From: Hymenobacter duratus
GTDB lineage: Bacteria > Bacteroidota > Bacteroidia > Cytophagales > Hymenobacteraceae
Length of the DNA stretch: 64,000 nt
Direction: 5' to 3'
NCBI RefSeq assembly: GCF_014698995.1
Contig: NZ_JACWZZ010000003.1
Coordinates: 248,001-312,000 of the forward strand
In this document: piece after piece, positions 26,491-36,447 of the stretch
How positions within the stretch are numbered: the first letter of the stretch is position 1
Layout of the letters: each line of letters opens with the position of its first letter
Notes under the pieces: generated by a model
What the model was told of the DNA's origin: nothing
The model's database searches: none
Seen by the model: the letters and a program-made list of their open reading frames with translations, nothing else
Program-made: the position numbers and the translations under genes

Positions 26491-27286
26491 GGCGGGCAGC
26501 ATTGGCTTCCTGAACAAAGGTTTCTGACGCAGCAAGCCGGTTTTCCAGGAACCGTACGTAGGCTTCCCGCTGTGCTTCCGCCGACAAGTCCGGCTCCAGC
26601 AGCCACTCATCGGGCACCAGCGCCACAATGGCGCGGATAGCATCCGGCGTAAGCAGGGCGCGGCTATCCGCGTCCACGGCGGTCAACTCAGAGGCCTGGG
26701 GCAGCAGCACGTGGTCTTTTATCTGGGGAAAGACCCGGCGTTGCTGCTCGGCCCAGTTGGGGGCGGTGTGGTGCACGTAGAGGGCCGCGCCGTGGTCAAT
26801 CAGCCACAGTTCCTTGTGCCAGAGCAGCATGTTGGTGTTGCGGGCAGTGCGGTCTACGTTGAGCGTGAGGGCATCGAGCCACACGACCTGCGAGGCCAGA
26901 CGGGCGTCCACGGTCGTCACGAGCGGGTCGAAGGTGCTGGCGCGGGCAAGGTAGTGCAGGGCCAGATTCAGGCCAGTGCTGGCCCGCAGCAAATCCTGGA
27001 TTTCCTCATCGGGCTCGGTACGGCCGAAGGCTTCATTAAGCTGAATAAACACCAGCTCCGGCACCCGCAGCCCCAGCGCCCGGGCCAGCTCACCCACAAT
27101 CAACTCGGCAATCAGGGCCTTGGGGCCCTGCCCGGCGCCCCGGAACTTCACCACGTACAGAAAGTCGTCGTTGGCCTCTACCAGCGCGGGCAGGGAACCG
27201 CCTTCCCGCAGGGGCGTCACATAGCGCGTTACATCTACAGTTCTCAGCGAAAGGGCATCAGCCGGCATAGGCACAAAAATCAGCAT
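26477..27286 (-). CDS. HipA-like kinase family protein
   Basis: 269 residues. The core shows an ATP-binding-like strand pair (FLYVVKFRGAGQGPKALIAE), then WLDALTLNVDRTARNTNMLL and LWLIDHGAALYVHH, which correspond to the catalytic N-x-D-R-x-x-x-N and metal-binding I-D-H segments of HipA-fold kinases. The HipA N-terminal domain is missing and no HipB-like repressor is adjacent, so this is the short HipA-like group rather than a classic HipBA module. HipA itself phosphorylates glutamyl-tRNA synthetase; the substrate here is unknown. It overlaps the DUF3037 gene. Confidence 0.83.
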   Translation of the reverse strand: MLIFVPMPADALSLRTVDVTRYVTPLREGGSLPALVEANDDFLYVVKFRGAGQGPKALIAELIVGELARALGLRVPELVFIQLNEAFGRTEPDEEIQDLLRASTGLNLALHYLARASTFDPLVTTVDARLASQVVWLDALTLNVDRTARNTNMLLWHKELWLIDHGAALYVHHTAPNWAEQQRRVFPQIKDHVLLPQASELTAVDADSRALLTPDAIRAIVALVPDEWLLEPDLSAEAQREAYVRFLENRLAASETFVQEANAARHALV

Positions 27287-27346
27287 GGAGGATGGCAAAG
27301 GACGCACAATGCGGCCAGTTTTGCGCTACGGATGCAGTTTGCAACG

Positions 27347-27757
27347 CTACTGCGGCCGCCAGTGCACCAACTCGGGCGGCGGCGCCCAGCCCGGCGGCAC
27401 CTGCGGCGTAGTGAGCGAGGCACTGCCGCCCCAGTACGTGCTCAACTGCTCAAACACCACCCGCCGAATGCGGTGGTAGCGAATGGCGTAGGCACACATC
27501 ATACACGGCTCGTGCGTGGAGTACAGCGTGCAGTCCGATAGGTCGGTGCGGCCCAGCTTCAGGCGCGCGGACTGCAGCACCAGCAGCTCGGCGTGAGCCG
27601 TAATGGCCCCCAGCCGCTGCGTAGCTTCCCGCTCGGCCGCCACTACCTCCCCATTACAAACCAGCAGCGCGCCCACCGGACTTTCGCCCTCCTCGGCAGC
27701 CCGCCGTGCCAGTTGCTGGCAGCGGCCCATGAACATTGCATCGGCATTTTCGGGCAT
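27347..27757 (-). CDS. Nucleoside/base deaminase (CMP/dCMP deaminase superfamily)
   Basis: 136 residues. Zinc-site motifs are clear: THAELLVL (His-Ala-Glu, with the Glu as proton shuttle) and EPCMMCAYAI (Pro-Cys-x-x-Cys). PVGALLVCNGEVVAAE is typical of the superfamily N-terminus. The size and the C-terminal WGGSASLTTP-like region suggest a nucleoside or guanine deaminase-type protein rather than tRNA-specific TadA, but the substrate cannot be fixed from sequence alone. It lies alone between the HipA-like and UvrA genes. Confidence 0.87.
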   Translation of the reverse strand: MPENADAMFMGRCQQLARRAAEEGESPVGALLVCNGEVVAAEREATQRLGAITAHAELLVLQSARLKLGRTDLSDCTLYSTHEPCMMCAYAIRYHRIRRVVFEQLSTYWGGSASLTTPQVPPGWAPPPELVHWRPQ

Positions 27758-27815
27758 GGGTGGAGCGGTGAGGAGAGTGAAATTGGCGAACAGCGAAGCT
27801 TAAACTTTCGCTGTT

Positions 27816-30356
27816 CTATCCCCGAAACCGAGCCAAGTAGGGGGCGGTTTTGCTGGCTTTGACTTTGGCTACTTCGGCGGGCGGGCCCTGCGCCACTACC
27901 TGGCCGCCTTCGTCGCCGGCGCCGGGGCCCATGTCCAGCACCCAGTCGGAGCCGGCCACCACGCGCATGTCGTGCTCCACCACAATCACCGTGTTGCCGG
28001 CTTCCACGAGGCCTTCCAGCTGGGTCATCAGCTTCTCGACGTCGGACGGGTGCAGGCCGGTAGTGGGCTCATCGAGGACGTAGAGCGAGTTGCCGCGCCC
28101 GATGCGCTGCAGCTCGGTGGCCAGCTTGATGCGCTGGGCTTCGCCGCCACTCAGTTCGGTGGCGGGCTGGCCGAGGCGCAGGTAGCCCAGGCCTACTTCG
28201 CGCAGCACCGTGAGGGCACGGTAGATGGCTGGCTCCTCGGCGAAAAACTCCCAGGCGGCGTCCACGGTCAGGCCCAGCACCTCGGCAATGTTCTTGTCCT
28301 GGTAGGTAACTTCCAGGGTTTTGGCGTTGTAGCGGGTGCCGTGGCAGACCGGGCAGGGCGCATACACGCTGGGCAGAAACAGCAGCTCCACCATCACGAA
28401 GCCTTCGCCCTGGCAGTTCTCGCAGCGGCCTTTGGCCACGTTGAAGGAGAACCGGCCGGCGTCGTAGCGGCGCTGGCGAGCGGCGGGCGTGGCCGCGAAC
28501 AGCTTGCGCACGTGGTCGAAGAGGCCGGTATAGGTGGCCATGTTGGAGCGCGGCGTGCGCCCGATGGGCTTTTGGTCGACGCGCACCAGCCGCCGGATGC
28601 TTTCCATGCCTGCCACGATGCGCCCGCCGGTTTCGGTTGGCGCGGCTTGCGTCAGCGGGTCGGCGTCATGCTCCTCCTCGGCTTCCACTGCCTGGCCCAG
28701 ATGTTCCACCACCAGCTCTACCAGCACCTGGCTCACGAGGCTGGACTTACCGGAACCCGACACACCCGTGACAGTAGTGAGCACGCCCAGCGGAAACGCC
28801 ACCTCCAGCCCTTCCAGGTTGTTGCGCGTGACGCCGGCCAGCCGCAGCCAGCCCGTAGGTGTGCGCGGCGTGCGGGACGTGGGTTTGCCCGTATCGTTGA
28901 ACAGGTAGCGCCGCGTCTGCGAAGTTTCGACCTCCGCCAAACCAGCCGGCGCACCGCTGTACAGGATTTCGCCGCCCTGCTCGCCGGCCGCCGGGCCTAC
29001 GTCTACCAGCCAGTCGGCCTGGCGCACCACGTCCAGGTTGTGCTCTACCACGAACAGCGAGTTGCCGGCTTTCTTGAGGCTTGCCAGGGCTGACAGTAGG
29101 GCTTCGGTGTCGGAAGGATGCAGGCCGGCAGAGGGCTCATCGAGCACATACACCACCCCGAACAGATTGGAATACAGCTGCGTGGCCAGCCGCAGCCGTT
29201 GCAGCTCCCCCGGCGACAAGGTGGGCGTGCTGCGTTCCAGCGCCAGATAGCCCAGCCCCAAATCCAGCAGCACCGCCAGCCGGGCCACCAGGTCGGCGGC
29301 AATGCGGCGCGCTACTTCGGCCTGCTCCGGATGCTCGGCGTCGTGCGCCTGGCGGGCGGCGGTGCCATCGGCGAAAGGCTGCAGCAGACCAGCCACCCGC
29401 TTGAGCGGCAGCCGCGACATATCGGCAATGTCGAGGCCCGCAAACGTGACGGCCAACGACTCGGGGCGCAGGCGTTTGCCGTGGCAGGTGGGGCATTCCG
29501 TGCTAATCATATACTGCAACGCGCGCTTTTTCATGAGCGGGCTTTGCGTATTGGCGAAGGTGTGCAGCACGTGCCGTTTCACGCCCGTGAACGTGCCCAT
29601 ATAGTTGGGTGGCTCCTTGCGCTTGAGGGCGCGCTGAGTTTCCTGGGGCGAGTAGCCGGGGTACACCGGCACCACCGGCTGCTCGTCGGTGAACAGAATC
29701 CAGTCCCGGTCTTTCTGGGGCAGCTCTTGCCAGGGCCGGTCCACATCGAAGCCCATAGTCACGAGGATGTCGCGCTGGTTTTGGCCGCCCCAGGCCTGAG
29801 GCCACGCCGCAATAGCCCGCTCCCGGATGGTGAGCGTGGGGTCGGGCACCATGCTTTGCTCGGTTACTTCGTAGGTGCGGCCCAGGCCGTGGCAGGTGGG
29901 GCAAGCGCCTTCGGGCGTGTTCGGCGAAAAGCCTTCGGCGTACACAATCGGCTGCCCCGCCGGGTAGTCGCCGGCCCGCGAGTAGAGCATGCGCAGCAGA
30001 TTGGACAGCGTGGTGACCGAGCCCACCGACGAGCGGGTGGTAGGCGTGCCGCGCTGCTGCTGCAGCGCCACGGCCGGCGGCAAGCCTTCGATGCTATCTA
30101 CCTCAGGCACGGCCATCTGGTGAAACAGCCTCCGCGCGTACGGCGACACCGACTCTAGGTAGCGGCGCTGGGCCTCGGCATATAAAGTGCCGAATGCCAA
30201 TGACGATTTGCCGGAGCCCGACACCCCGGTAAATACCACCAGCGCATCGCGCGGAATGTCTACATCGACGTTTTTGAGGTTGTGTTCCCGGGCGCCGCGC
30301 ACTCGCACGAATCCAGTAAAATCAGAGGAAGAAGACTTAGGAGAAGTAGTTAGCAT
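27816..30356 (-). CDS. uvrA: UvrA-family excision-repair ATPase, class II (UvrA2-like)
   Basis: 846 residues, shorter than the usual ~940 of UvrA. It has two ABC modules: [20 protein letters not shown] with [16 protein letters not shown], and [18 protein letters not shown] with [16 protein letters not shown] and [17 protein letters not shown]. Zinc-finger pieces [26 protein letters not shown] and CPVCHGTRY are present. The first signature is SPGE rather than SGGE. Size and divergence suggest the UvrA2 group, which may lack full UvrB interaction and is often linked to tolerance of DNA-binding compounds rather than core repair. The ATG at 30356 precedes the conserved start; the longer upstream frame is not family-like. 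Confidence 0.88.
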   Translation of the reverse strand: MLTTSPKSSSSDFTGFVRVRGAREHNLKNVDVDIPRDALVVFTGVSGSGKSSLAFGTLYAEAQRRYLESVSPYARRLFHQMAVPEVDSIEGLPPAVALQQQRGTPTTRSSVGSVTTLSNLLRMLYSRAGDYPAGQPIVYAEGFSPNTPEGACPTCHGLGRTYEVTEQSMVPDPTLTIRERAIAAWPQAWGGQNQRDILVTMGFDVDRPWQELPQKDRDWILFTDEQPVVPVYPGYSPQETQRALKRKEPPNYMGTFTGVKRHVLHTFANTQSPLMKKRALQYMISTECPTCHGKRLRPESLAVTFAGLDIADMSRLPLKRVAGLLQPFADGTAARQAHDAEHPEQAEVARRIAADLVARLAVLLDLGLGYLALERSTPTLSPGELQRLRLATQLYSNLFGVVYVLDEPSAGLHPSDTEALLSALASLKKAGNSLFVVEHNLDVVRQADWLVDVGPAAGEQGGEILYSGAPAGLAEVETSQTRRYLFNDTGKPTSRTPRTPTGWLRLAGVTRNNLEGLEVAFPLGVLTTVTGVSGSGKSSLVSQVLVELVVEHLGQAVEAEEEHDADPLTQAAPTETGGRIVAGMESIRRLVRVDQKPIGRTPRSNMATYTGLFDHVRKLFAATPAARQRRYDAGRFSFNVAKGRCENCQGEGFVMVELLFLPSVYAPCPVCHGTRYNAKTLEVTYQDKNIAEVLGLTVDAAWEFFAEEPAIYRALTVLREVGLGYLRLGQPATELSGGEAQRIKLATELQRIGRGNSLYVLDEPTTGLHPSDVEKLMTQLEGLVEAGNTVIVVEHDMRVVAGSDWVLDMGPGAGDEGGQVVAQGPPAEVAKVKASKTAPYLARFRG

Positions 30357-30544
30357 GTGGGGAAAGAGCAGATTTCGGAACGGCAAGCTACGAGCAGCAT
30401 ACGCAGCCGGCAGCCCGGTATATACGCAGCGCCCCGAATATTTCCGTTGCTGGCCCGGTGGCCTCATGAGAAGGCGGCATGTTGCTGTACGCAACAGTTC
30501 CTACCTTACGCTTAGCAATACCCGCATCTTCTTCCCCTCGTCTT

Positions 30545-31462
30545 ATGCTCGACATGGTCATTGAAGCGCGCCAGGCCGCGCTTAGCCCCGGCTTCGAAGT
30601 GCGCCGGATTCTGCCCTACCGGCTGCGCCGTATGTTGGGTCCGTTCATCTTCATGGACCACGCCGGCCCCGTACACGTGGCGCCCGCCCAAGCCGCCAGC
30701 ATGGACGTGCTGCCCCATCCGCACATCGGGCTGAGCACCGTGAGCTACCTGTTTGGCGGCCAGGTCACGCACCGCGACAGTCTGGGTGTGGAGCAGATTA
30801 TCCGGCCGGGGGAGGTGAACTGGATGACAGCCGGCAGTGGCATTGCGCACTCCGAGCGGTTTGAGGACCCAAATGCGTTGGTGGGCGGGCAACTGGAAAT
30901 GCTGCAAACCTGGGTGGCGCTGCCCGAAGCCGCCGAGGAAAGCGCGCCCAGCTTCGCCAACTACCAGCCCGAGCAGCTGCCCATTTTCACGGATGCGGGC
31001 GTCTGGATGCGCCTGATTGCCGGCGACGCTTTCGGGCTGCGCAACGACGTAAAAACCCATTCGCCGCTGTTCTACCTGCATGTGGTGCTGCAGACCGGGG
31101 CCCGATTCGGGCTGCCGAAGGGCTATCCGGAGCGCGGCGCCTACGTGGCCAAAGGCAGCGTGGCCGTGGCCGGGCGCGTGTATCCGGCGGGCCAGCTGCT
31201 GGTATTCACGGCCGGCCAGGACCCGGTGATTGTGGCCCACGAGCCGGCTACGCTGATGCTGCTGGGCGGTGAGCCGCTGGGGGAACGGTTTATCTGGTGG
31301 AACTTCGTGTCGTCGCGGCGGGAGCGTATCGAGCAGGCCAAAGCCGACTGGCAGGCGGGCCGCATTGCCCTCCCGCCCAACGACAACGCCGAATTCGTGC
31401 CCCTGCCCGAAGACCGTTCGCGCCCCGCCGGCTCCTCCCCCGCCCCGCAGGCGCTGTCGTAG
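30545..31462 (+). CDS. Pirin family protein
   Basis: About 305 residues, a bicupin. The pirin N-terminal pattern is clear: [13 protein letters not shown], then [20 protein letters not shown] (metal-binding His) and SGIAHSER with Glu following. The C-terminal cupin is less conserved ([20 protein letters not shown]). Pirins include quercetin dioxygenases and transcription cofactors; the role here is open. The start ATG at 30545 is one of two close options (the other is 30554). It is divergent from the UvrA-like gene, with about 190 bases between them. Confidence 0.9.
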   Translation: MLDMVIEARQAALSPGFEVRRILPYRLRRMLGPFIFMDHAGPVHVAPAQAASMDVLPHPHIGLSTVSYLFGGQVTHRDSLGVEQIIRPGEVNWMTAGSGIAHSERFEDPNALVGGQLEMLQTWVALPEAAEESAPSFANYQPEQLPIFTDAGVWMRLIAGDAFGLRNDVKTHSPLFYLHVVLQTGARFGLPKGYPERGAYVAKGSVAVAGRVYPAGQLLVFTAGQDPVIVAHEPATLMLLGGEPLGERFIWWNFVSSRRERIEQAKADWQAGRIALPPNDNAEFVPLPEDRSRPAGSSPAPQALS

Positions 31463-31468
31463 CGGCCG

Positions 31469-32806
31469 CTACCCTACCTGGCGCTGCATAACCTTCAGGC
31501 GCGCAGCTACTTCCGCTAACAGCGGCCGCGCGGCCGTATCCGGCTGTACGCACTCCTGCTGCAGCTTTCGCGCGGCTTCTAAAGCTACTTCTGCCCCAGC
31601 CGGCACCTTGCAACGTTCCAGCAACTCTTCCAGCAGGCAGCCGAAGGCGCGAGTTTCCAAGCGTTGCAGGACGGCTCCTTTTGCGGTTTCGGGCATGAAG
31701 AAGCAGGCGGCCCCGAAGTCGCCGAGCAGACTGTCCCCGGCGGGCGTGCAGAGGATGTTGTGGGCGTACAGGTCGCCGTGCAGAATGCCCTGGGCATGTA
31801 GATGCGCTACCGCCGAGGCGATGCCGTGGGCAATGCGCAGGGCAGCTTCCATTGTAAACGTGGTGCCGGGCGCATATACGTCGCGGGTGCAGGTGGCGAA
31901 GCTGGGCGGTCCGGCCAGGTTCCCGAACTCGTGGTCAATCAGCTCCAGCACCAGCCCTTCGGCTCCGGCCGGATGGCCTCCGATTTTGCCCTCCACGGCA
32001 ATCAGGTTGGGATGCCGCCCGGCGCTGATGCAGGCCGACATTTCGCTGTGCGGCAGTCCGTCGCTCGTCACGGCGCCTTTGAATAGCTTCACGGCCACTT
32101 CCTGGGGCGGCTGCTCCGCACCGCGGTGCCATCGGGCTTTCGAGATGACGCCGGATGCGCCTTCACCAAGCTGCTGCTGTAGTTCCAGCGCCGCCCACTC
32201 GATGATGCCGATGGGGTGGCGGGCCAGCACGGCGTCTTCTATGTTGTCGCCGAAGGGGTTGCCGGCGTAGGCCAGCCACGACAGGCGCGGCAGCTGCAGC
32301 AGCCACGCGGGCAGCGCGGTGAAGCGGTTGGCGGCAATGCGCAGCAGCTCCAGCCGGGTGCAGGCGGCCATAGTATCGGGCAGATGCGTTAGGCGGTTGC
32401 CGGCCAGCATCAGCTTCTGCAGGTGCATGCACTGGCCCAACTCATCGGGCAGCTCTTCCAGCCGATTATCAGTCAGGATAAGCCAGCGCAGGGCAGATGG
32501 CAACGCCGCGCCCGGCAGCGTCCGAATCTGGTTGGCCTTGAAGCCCACCATGCTCAACTCCGGACACTGCCCCAGCACGGCCGGCACTTCCGTGAACCGA
32601 TTGTCGGAGCAGAACAGGATGCGCAGCTTACGGAGTCGCCCGAAGTCGGCTGGCAGCTCCGTCAGGGCGTTACCGGACAGGTTGAGGATTTCCAGCGAGT
32701 CGGCGAGGTCGAATATTTCGGTCGGAAACTCGGTGAGGCCGCCGGAAAGGTCGAGGCGGGTGGCGCCGGCCAGTTGGCCGGACCGCAGCTCTTCAAGGGT
32801 ATGCAT
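31469..32806 (-). CDS. Leucine-rich-repeat protein kinase
   Basis: 445 residues. The N-terminal half has about seven leucine-rich repeats of 22-24 residues (LEILNLSGNALTELPADFG, LRILFCSDNRFTEVPAVLG, LRWLILTDNRLEELP). The C-terminal half is a Ser/Thr-kinase-like domain: glycine loop QLGEGASGVISKA, VAVKLFKG with the ATP-binding Lys, HGDLYAHNILC as catalytic loop (Asp, Asn intact) and LLGDFGAA for the metal-binding DFG. It lacks a transmembrane segment, so it is cytoplasmic. The architecture resembles plant or ROCO-like receptors but is a known bacterial type of unknown target. It is convergent with pirin, the stops being six bases apart. Confidence 0.88.
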   Translation of the reverse strand: MHTLEELRSGQLAGATRLDLSGGLTEFPTEIFDLADSLEILNLSGNALTELPADFGRLRKLRILFCSDNRFTEVPAVLGQCPELSMVGFKANQIRTLPGAALPSALRWLILTDNRLEELPDELGQCMHLQKLMLAGNRLTHLPDTMAACTRLELLRIAANRFTALPAWLLQLPRLSWLAYAGNPFGDNIEDAVLARHPIGIIEWAALELQQQLGEGASGVISKARWHRGAEQPPQEVAVKLFKGAVTSDGLPHSEMSACISAGRHPNLIAVEGKIGGHPAGAEGLVLELIDHEFGNLAGPPSFATCTRDVYAPGTTFTMEAALRIAHGIASAVAHLHAQGILHGDLYAHNILCTPAGDSLLGDFGAACFFMPETAKGAVLQRLETRAFGCLLEELLERCKVPAGAEVALEAARKLQQECVQPDTAARPLLAEVAARLKVMQRQVG

Positions 32807-32901
32807 GCGGCAAAGGTCGGCAACCACACCCGAACTGGCCGGCTCATGCGGCACCTATGATTCCACTTTGCCTGTCCCGACAGCCCATTCCCGCCTTTCC
32901 G

Positions 32902-34407
32902 TCACACCAGCTCAGCCGCTACCACCGATGCTGGCACAGAACGAAACTGAGGCCGCATCAGCAGCACATACAGCCCACCGGCCAGTAGGAACCCCACAAA
33001 CCAGGCGTAGTTGTAGATACCCGCCAGCCAGGGCCACACCGATCCGGCCGGCAGCGCGCCCACGGCCTGCAGAAAGCCCGGAATGTTAGGCAGAATACCC
33101 AGCACCAGTGCCAGCAGAGCCTGGTAATTGACGCCGTTCCGGTACATGTAGCGGCCCAGGTGGCGGTACAGATCCGGCACGTCGAGCTGCTGGTGGCGCA
33201 GCAGGTAGTAGTCGGCTATCATGATGCCGCCGATAGGCCCCAGCAGCGCCGAATAGCCCACCAGCCAGGTAAAAATGTAGCCCGACGGGTCGGCAATCAG
33301 CTTCCAGGGAAAGATCAGCAGGCCGATGACGCCGGTGATGTAGCCGCCGGTTTTAAAGCTGATACGGGCCGGATCCAGGTTGGCGAAGTCGTTGGCCGGA
33401 CTCACGATGTTGGCCGCAATGTTGGTGGCCAGCGTGGACAAGGCCACCGCCAGCATGGCCACGCTCACCAGCAGCCGGCTCTCAAACTTGCCGGCCAGCA
33501 CCACCGGGTCCCAGATGGTCTGGCCGTAAATCACCAGCGTCGCCGACGTCACGACCACGCCCACAAACGAAAACAGCGTCATGGAAGTCGGCAGCCCGAT
33601 GGCCTGCCCCAGCACCTGAGCGCGCTGGCTGGTGGCATAGCGCGTGAAGTCGGGGATGTTGAGCGACAACGTGGCCCAGAAGCCGACCATGCCCGTGAGC
33701 GAGGGAAAGAAAAACGCCCAGAACTCCGCCGACGAAGTAAATTTGGCGGGTTGGGCCAGGATCGGGCCGAGGCCGTTGCCGGCCGCAATGGCCCACCATA
33801 GCAGCGCCGCGGCCGCCACGGGCAGAAAAAACGCCTTGAACACCAGCAGCTTCCGGATACTTTCGACGCCCAGATACACCACGTACATATTCAGCGCCCA
33901 GAATAGAACAAACGTGAGGGCCGGCCCCGTGGCCAGGCCCCAGGACGCCGGAAACACGGCCTGCAGCGTAGCCAGGCCCGGCAGCCACAGCACCGCCATC
34001 TGGTATAGCGCGTAGCCCCCAATCCAGGTTTGGATACCGAACCAGCCGCAGGCAATGATGGCCCGCAGCAACGCCGGCACATTTGCCCCGCGCACCCCGA
34101 AGCTGGCCCGCGCAAACACCGGAAACGGAATGCCATATTTGGCGCCGGCGTGGCCGTTGAGCAGCATGGGCACCAGCACCACCGTGTTGCCGAGGAAGAT
34201 GGTAAGCAGCGCCTGCCACCAGTTCATCCCGCCCTCAATGAGCGAGCTGGCCAGCATGTACGTCGGAATGCAGAGGCTCATGCTGATCCACAGCGCCGCG
34301 TAGTTGGCGGTGGTCCAGGTACGCCTGGCGGCAGGAATGGGCGCCAGATCGGGGCTGGTGAGGCTGCTGCTCGGGGAGTCGGCCACTGAGTGCTGAACGG
34401 AGTCCAT
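32902..34407 (-). CDS. NCS1 family nucleobase:cation symporter
   Basis: 501 residues with about twelve transmembrane helices. The N-terminus has the NCS1 pattern WTTANYAALWISMSLCIPTY, followed by GMNWWQALLTIFLGNTVVLV and GIPFPVFARASFGVRGANVP. The family imports purines, pyrimidines, allantoin or hydantoins with Na+ or H+. The substrate cannot be assigned, and no catabolic genes are adjacent. The ATG at 34407 is used rather than 34458 because the extra residues would place a second hydrophobic stretch before the conserved start. Confidence 0.9.
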   Translation of the reverse strand: MDSVQHSVADSPSSSLTSPDLAPIPAARRTWTTANYAALWISMSLCIPTYMLASSLIEGGMNWWQALLTIFLGNTVVLVPMLLNGHAGAKYGIPFPVFARASFGVRGANVPALLRAIIACGWFGIQTWIGGYALYQMAVLWLPGLATLQAVFPASWGLATGPALTFVLFWALNMYVVYLGVESIRKLLVFKAFFLPVAAAALLWWAIAAGNGLGPILAQPAKFTSSAEFWAFFFPSLTGMVGFWATLSLNIPDFTRYATSQRAQVLGQAIGLPTSMTLFSFVGVVVTSATLVIYGQTIWDPVVLAGKFESRLLVSVAMLAVALSTLATNIAANIVSPANDFANLDPARISFKTGGYITGVIGLLIFPWKLIADPSGYIFTWLVGYSALLGPIGGIMIADYYLLRHQQLDVPDLYRHLGRYMYRNGVNYQALLALVLGILPNIPGFLQAVGALPAGSVWPWLAGIYNYAWFVGFLLAGGLYVLLMRPQFRSVPASVVAAELV

Positions 34408-34560
34408 GGCGAAAGCGCTGAGAGTTACGCCAGTAAATAAAGCAGAATACGCAAGCATCTGGCATTCAGCCGACCGGAAACTTTCCCCTGCTTCCTCACG
34501 CCGGAATGTGGCAGGCGTTTTCTGCCGCCTGGCCTCTGCGGCCTCGTCTGTTCAACCTGC

Positions 34561-34613
34561 TTTCCAAACCAAACAAAGGCCCCTGGTAGTAACGGAGCCT
34601 TCTGGTTTGGAAA
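34561..34613 (-). terminator. Hairpin downstream of selO
   Basis: Outer arms TTTCCAAACC (34561-34570) and GGTTTGGAAA (34604-34613) pair perfectly, with a further imperfect AAAGGC/GCCTT inner stem. It lies 18 bases after the minus-strand stop at 34631. Confidence 0.5.
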
Positions 34614-34630
34614 ACGCAGCCAAAATCTGC

Positions 34631-36235
34631 TTACGAGCTACACGAAAGCGTAGCGCTGCCGGGCTTTTCGCGGGCCCACTCCGGGCGTTTGGCAGCCAGC
34701 TCATCGTGCTCGGGCTGCTCCTCGAAGGGCGTTTTGAGCACCAGCATCAGGCGGTTCAGCAGCGTCAGGTCGCCGGTTTCGGCGGCTTCAATGGACTGCT
34801 GAGCCAGGTAGTTGCGCAGCACATATTTGGGGTTGGCGGCCAGCATTCCAGCCCTGATTGCCTCCGGCAGCACGGTTTCCAGCCGGAGCCGCACCGCGTA
34901 CTGCGCCAGCCACTGCCGCAGCTTCTGGTGCTTCTCCGGAGCTTCGGTGTAGCTTACTGCTTCCAGCAGCTCCTGCAGCACGGCTTCCTCAATGGCCGGA
35001 TGCGAAATCAGGGACGGGGCCGCGTGAGACAGGTGCCGGAAAAACAGCGTCATGTCGGCTTCGGCTTCTGCCAGCGCTTCGGGCAGGGCTCCAAGCAGCG
35101 CACCATCTGCTTCGGCCGCTGCTGATGCGGTAAGGCCGAGCTTGCGCAGCATCATGCGGTGCTGGGTTTCGTTCAGGGTAGCCACGTACCGGTCCAGCGC
35201 GGTGCGTAGCGTCTGCACATCCTCCACCAGCGGAAGCAGGGCCTGGGCCAGCATCATCAGGTTCCAGAGCGCCACGCGCGGCTGCTGCCCGAACGCATAG
35301 CGGCGCCCGCCAAAATCGGTGGTATTGGGCGTCCAGTCGGGGTCGTAGGGTTCCAGCCAGCCGTAGGGGCCGTAGTCAATGGTGAGGCCGAGGATGGACA
35401 TGTTGTCGGTGTTCATCACGCCGTGCACAAACCCAACCGACTGCCAGTGCGCTATCATGACGGCGGTGCGGCGGCATACTTCCTCCAGCCACTGCACGTA
35501 CACGGCCGGCGAGGGCGCGCCCAGTTCGGGATAGTAGCGCCGGATAACGTAGTCGGCCAGGGCCTGCAGGTTGTCCTTTTCGCCGTGGGCCGCTAGAATC
35601 TGGAAGCTGCCGAAGCGCACGAACGTAGGCGCTACCCGCGCCACCACGGCGCCCGGCTCGGGGCGGGCGTTGCCATCGTAAAACATGTCGCGCACCACCT
35701 CGTCGCCGGTGCGCACCAGGCTCAGGGCGCGGGTGGTGGGTACGCTCAGGTGGTGCATGGCCTCGGAGCACAGAAACTCCCGCACCGAGGAGCGCAGCAC
35801 GGCCCGCCCGTCGGCGCGGCGCGAGTAGGGCGTGGGGCCCGCGCCTTTCAGCTGAATTTCCCACGGCGTCCCATCGGTGGCCGTCAGCTCGCCCAGCGAC
35901 ATGGCCCGGCCGTCGCCGAGCTGGCCAGCCCAGTTGCCGAACTGGTGCCCGCCGTAGCGCGCGGCAAACGGCTTCATGGTTTCCGTTACGAGGTTGCCGG
36001 CCAGTGCATCCACGGCCGGGCCGCGTTCCGGCGGCCGCTCCAGCCCCAGAAAAGCGGCTACTTCCTCGGACCATGCCAGCAGCTGCGGGTCGGCTACGGG
36101 CGTGGGCAGCACCCGCGAATAGTGGTAGCCGGGCACCTGGCGCGGGCTGCGGTCCATGGAAGACTCGCCGCGCATTTGCTCCACAAAGGAGTTCTGAAAC
36201 AACGCTTTATCGAAAGACTGCAACATATCAGGCAT
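34631..36235 (-). CDS. selO: Protein adenylyltransferase SelO (YdiU/UPF0061)
   Basis: 534 residues, a pseudokinase-fold protein that transfers AMP to Ser/Thr/Tyr of targets. Conserved segments are RYGGHQFGNWAGQLGDGRAM, LQLKGAGPTPYSR-like, the Asn/Asp active-site region VMNTDNMSILGLTIDYGPYG and WNLMMLAQALLPL. In proteins with selenocysteine the residue sits near the very C-terminus; here it is Cys (LSCSS), the common bacterial form. SelO is linked to oxidative-stress responses. The ATG at 36235 is chosen because the upstream frame is Cys/Pro-rich and unlike the family. Confidence 0.93.
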   Translation of the reverse strand: MPDMLQSFDKALFQNSFVEQMRGESSMDRSPRQVPGYHYSRVLPTPVADPQLLAWSEEVAAFLGLERPPERGPAVDALAGNLVTETMKPFAARYGGHQFGNWAGQLGDGRAMSLGELTATDGTPWEIQLKGAGPTPYSRRADGRAVLRSSVREFLCSEAMHHLSVPTTRALSLVRTGDEVVRDMFYDGNARPEPGAVVARVAPTFVRFGSFQILAAHGEKDNLQALADYVIRRYYPELGAPSPAVYVQWLEEVCRRTAVMIAHWQSVGFVHGVMNTDNMSILGLTIDYGPYGWLEPYDPDWTPNTTDFGGRRYAFGQQPRVALWNLMMLAQALLPLVEDVQTLRTALDRYVATLNETQHRMMLRKLGLTASAAAEADGALLGALPEALAEAEADMTLFFRHLSHAAPSLISHPAIEEAVLQELLEAVSYTEAPEKHQKLRQWLAQYAVRLRLETVLPEAIRAGMLAANPKYVLRNYLAQQSIEAAETGDLTLLNRLMLVLKTPFEEQPEHDELAAKRPEWAREKPGSATLSCSS

Positions 36236-36447
36236 AGGAAAAAGAGGATTGGTTTTCGGCAGCACAGCCGCAGACGGGCCGATTGGCCACGGCGGATATC
36301 CCAGGCCGCAAGTTCGACAACGCAGAACGAGGAGGCTTGTTTCGGTTGGGTTTGCGCCACCCAACGCAGGCAGCCTCCGCATAGCTCGTCCATAACCTCG
36401 GACCGTCCATCCGCGCTACAACAGGCTCCACCCTCCCTTTCTCTCCC

